Assembly: GCA_964354225.1 (NCBI GenBank)
Contig: CAYGZC010000270.1
Coordinates: forward strand, 1 to 21,289
DNA from: CAYGZC01 sp964354225
GTDB lineage: Bacteria; Bacteroidota; Ignavibacteria; UBA10030; SZUA-254
Direction: 5' to 3'
DNA length: 21,289 bases
Position numbers and translations under genes: made by a program. Below the pieces are notes generated by a model. That model was not told where the DNA came from and did no database searches. It saw only the letters and a list, made by a program, of their open reading frames with translations. Position 1 is the stretch's first letter. Each line of letters starts with the position of its first letter. Of this stretch, positions 15,066 to 21,289 are shown one piece after another.

Positions 15066-16001
15066 TTATAGTTCTAAATCTCTGATTATGTACTGTGGCT
15101 TAGCATTTATATTAAGGTGGATGCGACCCAAATATTCACCAATCAGTCCGAGAGTAAGTAATTGTATCCCCGAAAACACGGTAATTGCGATAATAAGAGA
15201 TGTGTAACCCTCAACAGGAACACCGTAAAATATTTTTCTGTATAAAAAAAACAGCCCCATCAGAAATCCAAGGATGGCAAACAAGAGCCCCAGGATAGTA
15301 GCAAGTTGGAGCGGAAAAATAGAAAAATTGGTTATCATGTTTAACGAGAGAGCGACAAGCTTTCTTAAGCTATACCCAGACTTACCTCCGCTGCGTTTCT
15401 CATGGACAACTGGAGTGTAACCGATGTTTTTAGTGCACCATGCTAACAAGCCATCAAGGAAAACATAATTCTTATCGTACCGGAGGATGCTCTGAATTAT
15501 TTCACGCTTCACGATTCTAAGTGCTGTGGGATTGTGAGAGAGTTTGAAAACCTTCTTGTAAACAAATTGGATCATCAGCGATCCAAAATTCCTGAATGTG
15601 TTGTGCTGTTTAGAAATGTACTCTCCGTAAACAATGTCGTATCCTTCACCAATCTTCGAGATCAGCTTGGGAATTTCTTCGGGTGGGTTCTGAAGATCGT
15701 CGTCCATGGTGATGACGTACTCACCCTGCGCGTAGTGCAACCCACACATGATGGTATTATGCTGACCGAAATTGTTCATCAATTGAATAATCTTTATTCG
15801 ACTGTCTTCAATATGTAGTTTCTTCATTATTTCCCATGAACCGTCTCCCCCACTATCCTCTATCATTATAATCTCATAGTTTTGCGTGATCCCATTAAAA
15901 ACTTTCTTCAATCTAGTAATCAACTCGATTAGCGTCTTTTCCGAGCGGTATACTGGGACAACAACTGAGTACATAATATTATGCTGATCCATGGATTTCA
16001 T
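15066..16001 (-). CDS. GtrB/ArnC-like polyprenyl-phosphate glycosyltransferase
   Basis: A GT2 enzyme of 311 aa with the DPM1/GtrB/ArnC layout: cytosolic GT-A domain (YSVVVPVYRSEKTL at 11-24, MIEDSGGDGSW 46-56, MDDDLQNPPEEI 99-110) followed by two membrane helices (about 231-254 and 265-289) and the typical tail GEYLGRIHLNINAKPQYIIRD. Such enzymes move a sugar from a nucleotide donor to undecaprenyl phosphate; the lipid-linked sugar is flipped and used by a periplasmic GT-C enzyme. The adjacent gene upstream, 26 nt away, encodes exactly such a GT-C protein, so the two likely form a decoration module. No GtrA-like flippase is seen. The start is ambiguous: ATGs at 15999-16001, three codons in and nine codons in (MYSVVVPVY); none has a Shine-Dalgarno. 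Confidence 0.9.
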   Translation of the reverse strand: MKSMDQHNIMYSVVVPVYRSEKTLIELITRLKKVFNGITQNYEIIMIEDSGGDGSWEIMKKLHIEDSRIKIIQLMNNFGQHNTIMCGLHYAQGEYVITMDDDLQNPPEEIPKLISKIGEGYDIVYGEYISKQHNTFRNFGSLMIQFVYKKVFKLSHNPTALRIVKREIIQSILRYDKNYVFLDGLLAWCTKNIGYTPVVHEKRSGGKSGYSLRKLVALSLNMITNFSIFPLQLATILGLLFAILGFLMGLFFLYRKIFYGVPVEGYTSLIIAITVFSGIQLLTLGLIGEYLGRIHLNINAKPQYIIRDLEL

Positions 16002-16027
16002 TATATATATACATTAAAATTGGTGAT

Positions 16028-17803
16028 TTATAATAGTAAGTATTTCTCTTTATCTAATTTAATAATGAATATACCCTTCTCCTTGAAAAGTAGAGGACCA
16101 AATTTACCAGAAATAAAATTAGTATAATATTCAATAAACGGCTTTTGATTTTCCTTCAGATTCATTCCTTTCCCTAAGTATTGATCACACCAAATGGAGG
16201 ATACCATATAGTAAACGGGTCTATCGTTTTGTTTCTTGATGATTTCTTGTATTTTTTTTATCCGTTCCCGATTATATTCATAATCGAACCATAACCGCAC
16301 AGCTGGATATACTTTATCGCCTCTTTCTATCTTAATTCTTCTGGCTTGATTTGTCAATTCCTGTATTGTCGTATTATGCTCCCGACCATATCTATAATGC
16401 CCCCAAAGATTCGAGGTTAATATAGAATCCGTGCAAGTAATCGGGGGTAAAAAATGTAACCATCCATCAAAAATAAATAGACATTCATTGCTTAAACTAT
16501 CAGAAATCCATTCCTTAACCTTCAACAGATTATCATTTTCGTATCCGTTCGATCGGCTGAAATCCGGTGGACTAAAAAAACCTGATAATACCTTCGTATT
16601 GGAATTTGTATATAGAACAATAGAAAATAAAATAATTGGTACAATATATTTCAGTCTGGGAAATATTTCTGCAAGTCTGTATATGAATATGAGAGAAAAT
16701 ATGGTCATTACCATTGTAAAATTATAAAGGTAATAGTCTTTAACATGTGGTGACCGAGAATATAAATATAAGCATACGAGTGCAAACAGAATACCGTGAA
16801 CATATCTCAAAGATTTTACCCGAATTTCATCAAAGACGAAAGAAAAAAACAGAATTACTACAACTAAACCGGGAAAGATTGTATTGTACCCAATATAATC
16901 AAGAGTTTTCTGCAATGAAGGCAATCTGTCCCATGTAAATCCACCTACCTCGCCCTCCTTAACAAGGTTAATAGTATTTGCCGACCACTCTCCAAAGTTT
17001 ATCAGGCAGTATGGAGAAGTGATTATATATGCAATAATGAACGACCCGAAAATCCAGACATGGTTAATTATCAATTCTCTAAACGTGGATTTCTTTTGAA
17101 TATAGGATGTTAGTTGATAGATGAAAAATGTTATAAAAAATATCCCCGCTAATATAAGTCCGGTGAACGCAGTTGACCATGCTAATCCTAATACACATCC
17201 AGCTATCATTAAATATTTTCTGTTGACAGATTCGTACAATTTTTCCGCCATCATTAAAGATAATATTACCCAAAGCGGTTCTATCGCTTGGGATTTTATT
17301 AAGTGTTTAATTGAATAGAAAGAGTTTGTGAGTATGATCCCAGCAATAAAGAACAATGCATAATAATCATTCGTTTTCTTTCTAATATAGTACCCGACAC
17401 ATAGAACACTCATACACAAGGCAACATAGAAACCTATCCTGTTAAAGAGTAAAATTTCTCTTGGCTCCAAAATTAGATAGACAAGATAATTATGAAGTGA
17501 CATCCAACCAGAAGAAATAATATGCCAGAGAAATCCAACTAATGTGCTCAATGCACTGTAGAGGAACGTCAAGTACCCATAGCCGTACCAATGTGGTTCA
17601 AAATGGCCTGCAAGAATCGAAAGCCCAAAATCCGTAACATCAAAATCATTGTGAGTCGGGTAGTAATCCCAGCGGTCAGTGATAAAAAACAATAGTACAC
17701 GCAAGATAAAAACACAGAAAATACTGTAGTAAAGGTAATCGATAACCTTGAGCTTGCGTTTTCCCAAATCGGGAGACATACTTTCAACCTGTGCCATTAT
17801 CAT
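16028..17803 (-). CDS. GT-C polytopic membrane glycosyltransferase
   Basis: About 591 aa. A first membrane helix (YLYYSIFCVFILRVLLFFIT) is followed by an external loop with the acidic motif HNDFDVTDFG, as in GT-C enzymes of the ArnT/PMT clan, which use polyprenyl-phosphate sugars. About ten further hydrophobic segments run to roughly residue 400, then a soluble C-terminal region with several aromatic patches. It probably transfers a sugar from a lipid carrier to the polymer or lipid on the periplasmic side, partnered by the GtrB-like enzyme downstream. The start is fixed by a strong AAGGAGG Shine-Dalgarno 9 nt before the ATG at 17801-17803, inside the end of the upstream methyltransferase gene, whose TGA ends 1 nt before the ATG. 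An upstream TTG (17852-17854) would create a 50-bp overlap and is rejected. Specificity is unknown. Confidence 0.82.
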   Translation of the reverse strand: MIMAQVESMSPDLGKRKLKVIDYLYYSIFCVFILRVLLFFITDRWDYYPTHNDFDVTDFGLSILAGHFEPHWYGYGYLTFLYSALSTLVGFLWHIISSGWMSLHNYLVYLILEPREILLFNRIGFYVALCMSVLCVGYYIRKKTNDYYALFFIAGIILTNSFYSIKHLIKSQAIEPLWVILSLMMAEKLYESVNRKYLMIAGCVLGLAWSTAFTGLILAGIFFITFFIYQLTSYIQKKSTFRELIINHVWIFGSFIIAYIITSPYCLINFGEWSANTINLVKEGEVGGFTWDRLPSLQKTLDYIGYNTIFPGLVVVILFFSFVFDEIRVKSLRYVHGILFALVCLYLYSRSPHVKDYYLYNFTMVMTIFSLIFIYRLAEIFPRLKYIVPIILFSIVLYTNSNTKVLSGFFSPPDFSRSNGYENDNLLKVKEWISDSLSNECLFIFDGWLHFLPPITCTDSILTSNLWGHYRYGREHNTTIQELTNQARRIKIERGDKVYPAVRLWFDYEYNRERIKKIQEIIKKQNDRPVYYMVSSIWCDQYLGKGMNLKENQKPFIEYYTNFISGKFGPLLFKEKGIFIIKLDKEKYLLL

Positions 17804-17804
17804 T

Positions 17805-18662
17805 TCAGGAAACCTCCTTCGTTTTTCGACCATAGAAGTAGAAGCTCGACGCAATGTTGTTTGCAGTTCTCAATCTTCTGAAAATAAAATCAAGATACTT
17901 CAGCGGAAATGTTATGGTCATGACAATAATCGAAATTACGTTCCTTACAGTTACACTACCGAATGAGAACAGCATCGCAACGAACTCCTGAAAAACCCAC
18001 AGGAAACCGGACACGGGTCCTCCATAAACACCGGCATCAATTTCCTGAAAATCCCTGTGGAAATATTTTATACCACTAAGTGAATAACGGTTGTAATCAT
18101 GAGGCGAGGCATGGTACGGTTGCATGAATGGAATCATTGTAAAAATAACACCGTTAATTTTTAGTACACGCAGTATTTCCGCAACGACGTCCTGCGGCCG
18201 TTGCACGTGTTCGAGAACCGCTATACTGAATACCGCGTCGACCGAACAATCACCAAATGGGAGACGATGGATATCGGCAACAATGGAAACATTATCGTAA
18301 TCGAACATGTCAATGTTTATCACTTTGTCCCCGATTACCCTGGTCCCGCTGCCGATGTTTACGATTGTGCCACTGAGATTGCGCAAGATTTTCTCATGCT
18401 TTTTGTTTGGCAGCACTGGCGAAAGCACGTCAATGAGCAGCTTATTATAAACCTTCGGAAGTACCTTAAATTTATACTTCACTCTGTCTATTGCGTCATT
18501 ACTATCGTTGTCAGCTTGTACCTCTCGAAAGTAATATTTACCACTACTTATTCTGAATGCCTGGTTACATGCCTTACATGTACACTGAGTTTCAAAAAAT
18601 GTGAGCGAGGAATGACAATTCGGACAGCGGAGAATTTTTCTAATATTTTGTGACTCGTTCAT
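17805..18662 (-). CDS. Zinc-ribbon class I SAM methyltransferase
   Basis: A 285-aa protein. Residues 13-32 form a Trm112-like zinc ribbon (CPNC at 13-16, CKAC at 29-32). The methyltransferase core follows with motif I VNIGSGTRVI (101-110), acidic D118 in INIDMF, HRLPFGDCSVDAVFSIAVLEHV (132-153, a Methyltransf_11 pattern) and LRVLKINGVIF (164-174). A hydrophobic stretch near 220-262 may bind membrane or form a cap. Genes of this type are common in O-antigen clusters, where they methylate sugars or lipid-linked intermediates; the exact target is not shown. ATG at 18660-18662; no Shine-Dalgarno, but a plausible promoter lies directly upstream. The 3' end carries the Shine-Dalgarno of the next gene (GT-C), with only 1 nt between stop and start. 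Confidence 0.85.
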   Translation of the reverse strand: MNESQNIRKILRCPNCHSSLTFFETQCTCKACNQAFRISSGKYYFREVQADNDSNDAIDRVKYKFKVLPKVYNKLLIDVLSPVLPNKKHEKILRNLSGTIVNIGSGTRVIGDKVINIDMFDYDNVSIVADIHRLPFGDCSVDAVFSIAVLEHVQRPQDVVAEILRVLKINGVIFTMIPFMQPYHASPHDYNRYSLSGIKYFHRDFQEIDAGVYGGPVSGFLWVFQEFVAMLFSFGSVTVRNVISIIVMTITFPLKYLDFIFRRLRTANNIASSFYFYGRKTKEVS

Positions 18663-18676
18663 TGTTTACATTTAGT

Positions 18677-18704
18677 AGTATAAATGGTTAGTCGAGCTGC
18701 TCAA
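18677..18704 (-). promoter_or_regulatory. Possible internal promoter for the decoration genes
   Basis: Minus-strand TTGAGC (18699-18704) and TATACT (18677-18682, five of six to consensus) are 16 nt apart. Transcription would begin within about 10 nt of the methyltransferase ATG at 18662, giving a nearly leaderless message, which fits the lack of a Shine-Dalgarno. The 208-bp gap breaks the otherwise tight gene order here. Confidence 0.3.
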
Positions 18705-18803
18705 GCATGACATCATCAACATACAATACAGCCGTAATGCTTTTTGATTAGTCGCCTTGTCGATCGTGATGTTACTCTTGGATAGACGATAATTTATTTG
18801 GGA
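18688..18803 (-). pseudogene. Possible remnant of a carbohydrate-binding-domain gene
   Basis: The 208-bp gap between the exporter ATPase and the methyltransferase holds two short open frames that read as one protein tail if a frameshift near 18721-18730 is corrected. The upstream frame gives SNITIDKATNQKALRLY; a shift by 5 nt (TATTG looks partly duplicated) continues into VDDVMLEQLD and a TAA at 18688-18690. LYVDDV.LEQ is the sort of ending seen in carbohydrate-binding beta-sandwich modules. There is no start codon with a ribosome site and stops precede it, so it cannot be functional. The fragment is very short, so chance resemblance is possible. Confidence 0.3.
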
Positions 18804-18870
18804 TCATATTTCTCGTTTTTATTAATTCATAGAAGATTTAATTTTATTCATTGCAGTAAGAAATTCTCCT

Positions 18871-19635
18871 TCACACATTTACCTCAGTAACCTTCTGTGA
18901 AGAAGTTAGACCAAGTATTTTCTTGTTATAGAAATCTATCATCTCGGCTGCAATCCCATCATTTACTAATGTACCACCGTTCAATACAAACACTCTATGG
19001 CAATACTCCCTGATAATCTCTACATTGTGGCTTACCAACACTATCGTTCTACCTTCAGATTTTAGCTTACGAAAAATATTTCTACATTTTTCTCCAAACA
19101 CCTGATCGCCGACTGCAAGGACTTCATCAACAAGAATTATCGGTGCTACGGATTGTATGGCAATCGCGAAAGCAAGCCGCGTCCTCATTCCCGAGGATAA
19201 CGTTTCAAGTTTTGCATCCGCGAAGCGTTCAAGTTCAGCAAAAGCAAGAATTTCATCAACCTTTTTCGCCATCTGCGGGCGAGAGTAGCCAAGCAATGCA
19301 CCGTACACATAAATATTATCGAGGCATGAAAAACTATTATCGAATCCAAGACCTAATTCAAGCAGTGGAGAAATTTCTTCGTTCACAGTTACTGTGCCGA
19401 AGGATGGTCTATAAATACCGGCGATAATTCTTAGGAGAGTTGATTTCCCCGACCCGTTTCTTCCAATAATGCCAACAAACTCTCCGGATGAAACATGCAA
19501 CGACACATCTTTCAGTGCATAAAGCTCCTCGTAAGTGTATCCCCTTTTTGAAATTGAAATTATTTTATGGAAAAGCGTTTTAGTTCGCTCATGAGGTATT
19601 TTGAAAATTTTGGATACATTTCCCAGAATAATCAT
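18871..19635 (-). CDS. wzt: Polysaccharide ABC transporter ATP-binding protein, short form
   Basis: A 254-aa ATPase of the Wzt/TagH/KpsT group that powers export of a finished lipid-linked polysaccharide across the inner membrane. Visible: Walker A GRNGSGKST (58-66), the LLELGLGF stretch typical of this group (91-98), ABC signature LSSGMRTRL (146-154), Walker B IILVDE (166-171), D-loop LAVGD, and switch H203 in VSHN. It ends soon after the core, so the C-terminal carbohydrate-binding domain (150-200 residues) of O9a-type Wzt proteins is missing; this resembles KpsT/TagH-like exporters that do not read a chain cap. The start overlaps the permease stop by one base (TGATG), a standard coupling. 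Confidence 0.93.
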   Translation of the reverse strand: MIILGNVSKIFKIPHERTKTLFHKIISISKRGYTYEELYALKDVSLHVSSGEFVGIIGRNGSGKSTLLRIIAGIYRPSFGTVTVNEEISPLLELGLGFDNSFSCLDNIYVYGALLGYSRPQMAKKVDEILAFAELERFADAKLETLSSGMRTRLAFAIAIQSVAPIILVDEVLAVGDQVFGEKCRNIFRKLKSEGRTIVLVSHNVEIIREYCHRVFVLNGGTLVNDGIAAEMIDFYNKKILGLTSSQKVTEVNV

Positions 19636-20453
19636 CAGACATACTCCGGTATTCGATGTTCATACTTCATGAAAAGCCATATACCTAGAACAAAAATACC
19701 TATACACACCACGGTTGTCGAGATAGAGAACGCCCAGGTCGGTAGATTATCAAACAACATATAAGCGCGGAACATCACAAGTACACGTCCGACTGGATTT
19801 AATAGTGCTACCATTGCTAATGGTGCTGGTACGTTATGCGGATCATACATTATAGGTGTAAGAAAGAAACCGAGTGTGAGCACTACATTCCATATTTCCG
19901 TGATATCCCTGAAGTGAACAAACAGGATTGCCAATAATAGACCCACTCCAGTACTGAGGAGTACAAGTAAAATGAATGGTATCAAGGCAGCAATCTGAAG
20001 AATCGCCGCATGATCGAACACGATGACAATTATTGTCAGTAGGATCGTATTGATAATAAATGAAAATAGCGCTGTAAGGCTGGATGAGAAAACTATGAGA
20101 TAACGTGGGAAATATATTGTCTTGGTTAGTTTAGCACGTGAACGGACTGCATTAATTGCACTCGATGTTACATCCTGAAAAAAATTCCATAGAAAAACAC
20201 CCAGTAGAAGGTACAGGGTAAACTTCGGCACTTTTACAATGAACAGATATGAAAACACGAAATGATATACACCAAACCGCAAAAGGGGATTCAGCATCGA
20301 CCAGAAGTAACCGAGTGTTGAATCGTGGTATTTCTTGCGGAACTCAACGATGGCAAGCTCCTTCACTATGTTGTAGTATTGCTGCCACTTGGCTCGCTTT
20401 GGGATTACAGGTGCGGCGATGACACCCATCTCGTTTGATGTTGTGAGTTGCAT
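19635..20453 (-). CDS. wzm: Polysaccharide ABC transporter permease
   Basis: A 272-aa ABC-2 permease of the Wzm/TagG/KpsM group. Six hydrophobic segments follow a cytosolic amphipathic N-terminus: about 55-75 (LGYFWSMLNPLLRFGVYHFV), 78-105, 115-145, 150-185, 190-212 (LTLGFFLTPIMY) and 240-262. The group motifs HFRDI after the fourth segment and LLNPVGRVL before the last are present. With the ATPase downstream it forms a two-plus-two exporter for O-antigen, capsule or similar glycan. The ATG at 20451-20453 is only 4 nt after the stop of the nucleotidyltransferase gene, so the toxin-antitoxin-like pair and the exporter appear to be co-transcribed. Confidence 0.93.
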   Translation of the reverse strand: MQLTTSNEMGVIAAPVIPKRAKWQQYYNIVKELAIVEFRKKYHDSTLGYFWSMLNPLLRFGVYHFVFSYLFIVKVPKFTLYLLLGVFLWNFFQDVTSSAINAVRSRAKLTKTIYFPRYLIVFSSSLTALFSFIINTILLTIIVIVFDHAAILQIAALIPFILLVLLSTGVGLLLAILFVHFRDITEIWNVVLTLGFFLTPIMYDPHNVPAPLAMVALLNPVGRVLVMFRAYMLFDNLPTWAFSISTTVVCIGIFVLGIWLFMKYEHRIPEYV

Positions 20454-20457
20454 GATT

Positions 20458-20898
20458 TTATTCTATCATTGATAGATCAAGTTTATCTTGTGCTCTGCCT
20501 GTTGAGCGCTTGTTGAGAATTAAATCTTTTTTAGAGATATACCATACATTTTGCTTACCAAATTCGCCACGAATACGATGACGCCATGCTCTTTCAAATG
20601 AGACACCATCAATACTGGTCATGATATCAATTCTAAGAGGTGGATATCCTAATTGAACAATTCGATCTGGTTTAAGAAAATCTTGTTCGGTAATTCCTAT
20701 TTGATCGAAACCAAATCTTTTTATAACATTTATCAACTTTAATGCATTTCTTTTTTTGGCATCGATAAAAATATCGATATCTCCTGTATACCTTGGCTGT
20801 CCATGGAATGCCAAAGCGTAAGCACCAACAATCAGGTATTTAACCTTTTCGGAGTTTAATAATTCGAATAACTCTTTGTAGTCTTTTGGGACGTTCAT
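20458..20898 (-). CDS. Minimal nucleotidyltransferase (AbiEii/DUF6036-like)
   Basis: A 146-aa nucleotidyltransferase-fold protein. The core reads YLIVGAYALAFHGQPRYTGDIDIFI: GA replaces the usual GG/GS, with D40 and D42 as the metal pair, and the third acid is D91 in LRIDIM. The C-terminal KRSTGRAQDKLDL (130-141) matches the K...GR..D..DL element of AbiEii-type and related solo nucleotidyltransferases. Members are toxin-antitoxin or phage-defence components or uncharacterised NMP-transferases; the substrate here is unknown. The N-terminus MNVPKDYKELFELLN fits the family, so the ATG at 20896-20898 looks right even though it creates a 59-bp overlap with the upstream small gene. It is unrelated in detail to MntA at the other end of the cluster. 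Confidence 0.82.
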   Translation of the reverse strand: MNVPKDYKELFELLNSEKVKYLIVGAYALAFHGQPRYTGDIDIFIDAKKRNALKLINVIKRFGFDQIGITEQDFLKPDRIVQLGYPPLRIDIMTSIDGVSFERAWRHRIRGEFGKQNVWYISKKDLILNKRSTGRAQDKLDLSMIE

Positions 20899-21034
20899 TA
20901 TAAATGTTATACCATTGCCTTCTTAAAATCTCCATCGCGTTAATTCTATCTTCGGGTGATTTTGTCGCCCAATATGCACGATCATGCGCTATAGTGCGAC
21001 GGGACTTCAGGGAAAATACTTTAAATCGCTTCAA
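20840..21034 (-). CDS. Small basic partner protein of the nucleotidyltransferase
   Basis: A 64-aa basic protein with HDRAYWATKSPEDRINAMEILRRQ in the centre and RLQRVIRIIK near the end, a pattern I associate with small proteins encoded just before solo nucleotidyltransferases; no function is established. The only in-frame start is TTG (21032-21034) without a good Shine-Dalgarno. It overlaps the nucleotidyltransferase gene by 59 bp in another frame. Because the conserved-looking C-terminal RLQRV..I falls at the beginning of the overlap, the overlap is probably real rather than a misplaced start. It may be the antitoxin or adaptor of the pair (inference). Confidence 0.65.
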   Translation of the reverse strand: MKRFKVFSLKSRRTIAHDRAYWATKSPEDRINAMEILRRQWYNIYNERPKRLQRVIRIIKLRKG

Positions 21035-21065
21035 AAGATGTTAAAATCCTATAAATTGGCTCTTT

Positions 21066-21094
21066 AATTTACCAACTTTTTTAACGGAGTTCAA
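21066..21094 (-). promoter_or_regulatory. Possible promoter for the nucleotidyltransferase pair and exporter
   Basis: Minus-strand TTGAAC (21089-21094) and TAAATT (21066-21071), each four of six to the sigma-70 consensus, are separated by exactly 17 nt, placing the start about 25 nt before the TTG start codon. It lies in the 128-bp gap after the edge gene, which also holds a palindromic repeat, so this may be the head of a transcription unit. Confidence 0.35.
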
Positions 21095-21131
21095 GCTTTT
21101 ATTTTAATATCTGATAATCCCACTCGCCCTG

Positions 21132-21161
21132 TAGTTCCCTAAGGGGACATTGGGAACCAGG
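21132..21161 (-). repeat. Dispersed palindromic repeat, copy 2
   Basis: A 30-nt element on the minus strand starting CCTGGTTCCCAA and ending GGGAACTA, matching copy 1 at 8083-8111 at 24 positions with one gap. Its arms, GTTCCC at 21134-21139 and GGGAAC at 21152-21157, are inverted, and CCTG/CAGG extends them at 21128-21131 and 21158-21161 with a 2-nt bulge. The symmetry is retained although the bases have changed. It sits just after the stop of the edge gene and might act as a transcript-end hairpin; no T-run follows. Confidence 0.6.
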
Positions 21162-21162
21162 A

Positions 21163-21289
21163 TTAAAAATACTTACGAACAAGATTCTGATAGATCTGTT
21201 CGTATTTGCTTGAATAAGCGCCCCATGACAATTGATTCAGAACATCAAGCAAACGCTGCGATTGTTGGCTGCTAAAGATTTTTTTATCT
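21163..21289 (-). CDS. C-terminal end of a gene, probably a glycosyltransferase (cut by the right edge)
   Basis: The last 41 codons of a gene entering from the right, ending in TAA at 21163-21165. The visible tail contains SQQSQRLLDVLNQLSWGAYSS in part, followed by KYEQIYQNLVRKYF. A helix with a central S-W then K/R-Y-E-x-x-Y is the usual end of GT-B (GT4-like) glycosyltransferases, where the terminal helix crosses back to the N-domain. With only 41 residues the family cannot be proved. It is in the same direction as the rest, separated from the next gene by 128 bp. Confidence 0.5.
   Translation of the reverse strand, partial: DKKIFSSQQSQRLLDVLNQLSWGAYSSKYEQIYQNLVRKYF

Noticed and set aside
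17804..17854. TTG start extending the GT-C gene upstream by 17 codons
   Set aside because: It would overlap the methyltransferase by 50 bp and add a basic, unmatched leader; the ATG at 17801-17803 has a strong Shine-Dalgarno at the right distance.
18201..18653. A 150-codon plus-strand open frame
   Set aside because: It lies entirely opposite the zinc-ribbon methyltransferase, whose motifs are intact; the frame has no recognisable domain and is a shadow.

Overview
This 21.3-kb window is one long collinear block of surface-polysaccharide genes, all read on the minus strand (right to left). I see no credible plus-strand gene, tRNA, rRNA, CRISPR array or insertion sequence. The DNA is moderately AT-rich. 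Some starts have clear Shine-Dalgarno sites (hepT, the cyclase, the coiled-coil methyltransferase, the GT-C transferase) and others have none. The gene types (an Mnt/HepT pair, a small protein plus AbiEii-like nucleotidyltransferase pair, very long multidomain glycosyltransferases) suggest a Gram-negative of the Bacteroidota/Chlorobiota/Ignavibacteriota kind, but this is a low-confidence guess. The presence of Wzm/Wzt-type export genes implies an O-antigen or capsule made by the ABC-transporter route.

Layout in transcription order (right to left). (a) 21163-21289 is the last 41 codons of a gene, probably a glycosyltransferase, cut by the window edge. (b) 20458-21034 is a small protein and a minimal nucleotidyltransferase, a toxin-antitoxin-like pair with a 59-bp overlap. 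(c) 18871-20453 is the polysaccharide exporter, permease plus a short ATPase without the usual C-terminal carbohydrate-binding domain. (d) 18663-18870 is a gap with the possible remains of a carbohydrate-binding domain gene. (e) 14011-18662 holds a zinc-ribbon methyltransferase, a GT-C membrane transferase, a GtrB/ArnC-like polyprenyl-phosphate glycosyltransferase and a double-GNAT acetyltransferase. (f) 12816-13955 is wecE (dTDP-4-amino-4,6-dideoxygalactose transaminase). (g) 8149-12741 is a giant five-domain protein: methyltransferase, two GT2 domains, a further GT-like domain and a DUF115/Maf-like domain. (h) 6328-8031 is a methyltransferase with a long coiled coil. (i) 2343-6340 is a tightly overlapping five-gene cassette: GT2, metal-dependent cyclase, NeuA-like cytidylyltransferase, D-2-hydroxyacid dehydrogenase, SDR. 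It is followed by (j) a stand-alone DUF115/Maf-like protein at 1577-2317. (k) 615-1473 is an MntA/HepT toxin-antitoxin pair. (l) 2-580 is the 5' part of gmd (GDP-mannose 4,6-dehydratase), cut by the left edge.

How the parts may fit together (inference). gmd and wecE with the GNAT protein make GDP- and dTDP-activated deoxyhexoses. The cassette in (i) probably makes a CMP-activated acidic sugar of unknown structure, since no NeuB-type synthase is in view. The DUF115 domains belong to the fold used by Maf flagellin transferases and resembling GT42 sialyltransferases, so they are the natural candidates to transfer that sugar. The coiled-coil methyltransferase has the layout of a chain-capping and length-measuring protein like WbdD, which would fit ABC-type export. 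The GtrB-like and GT-C proteins look like a periplasmic side-branch decoration module. The most interesting candidate system is the CMP-sugar cassette together with its two DUF115 domains.
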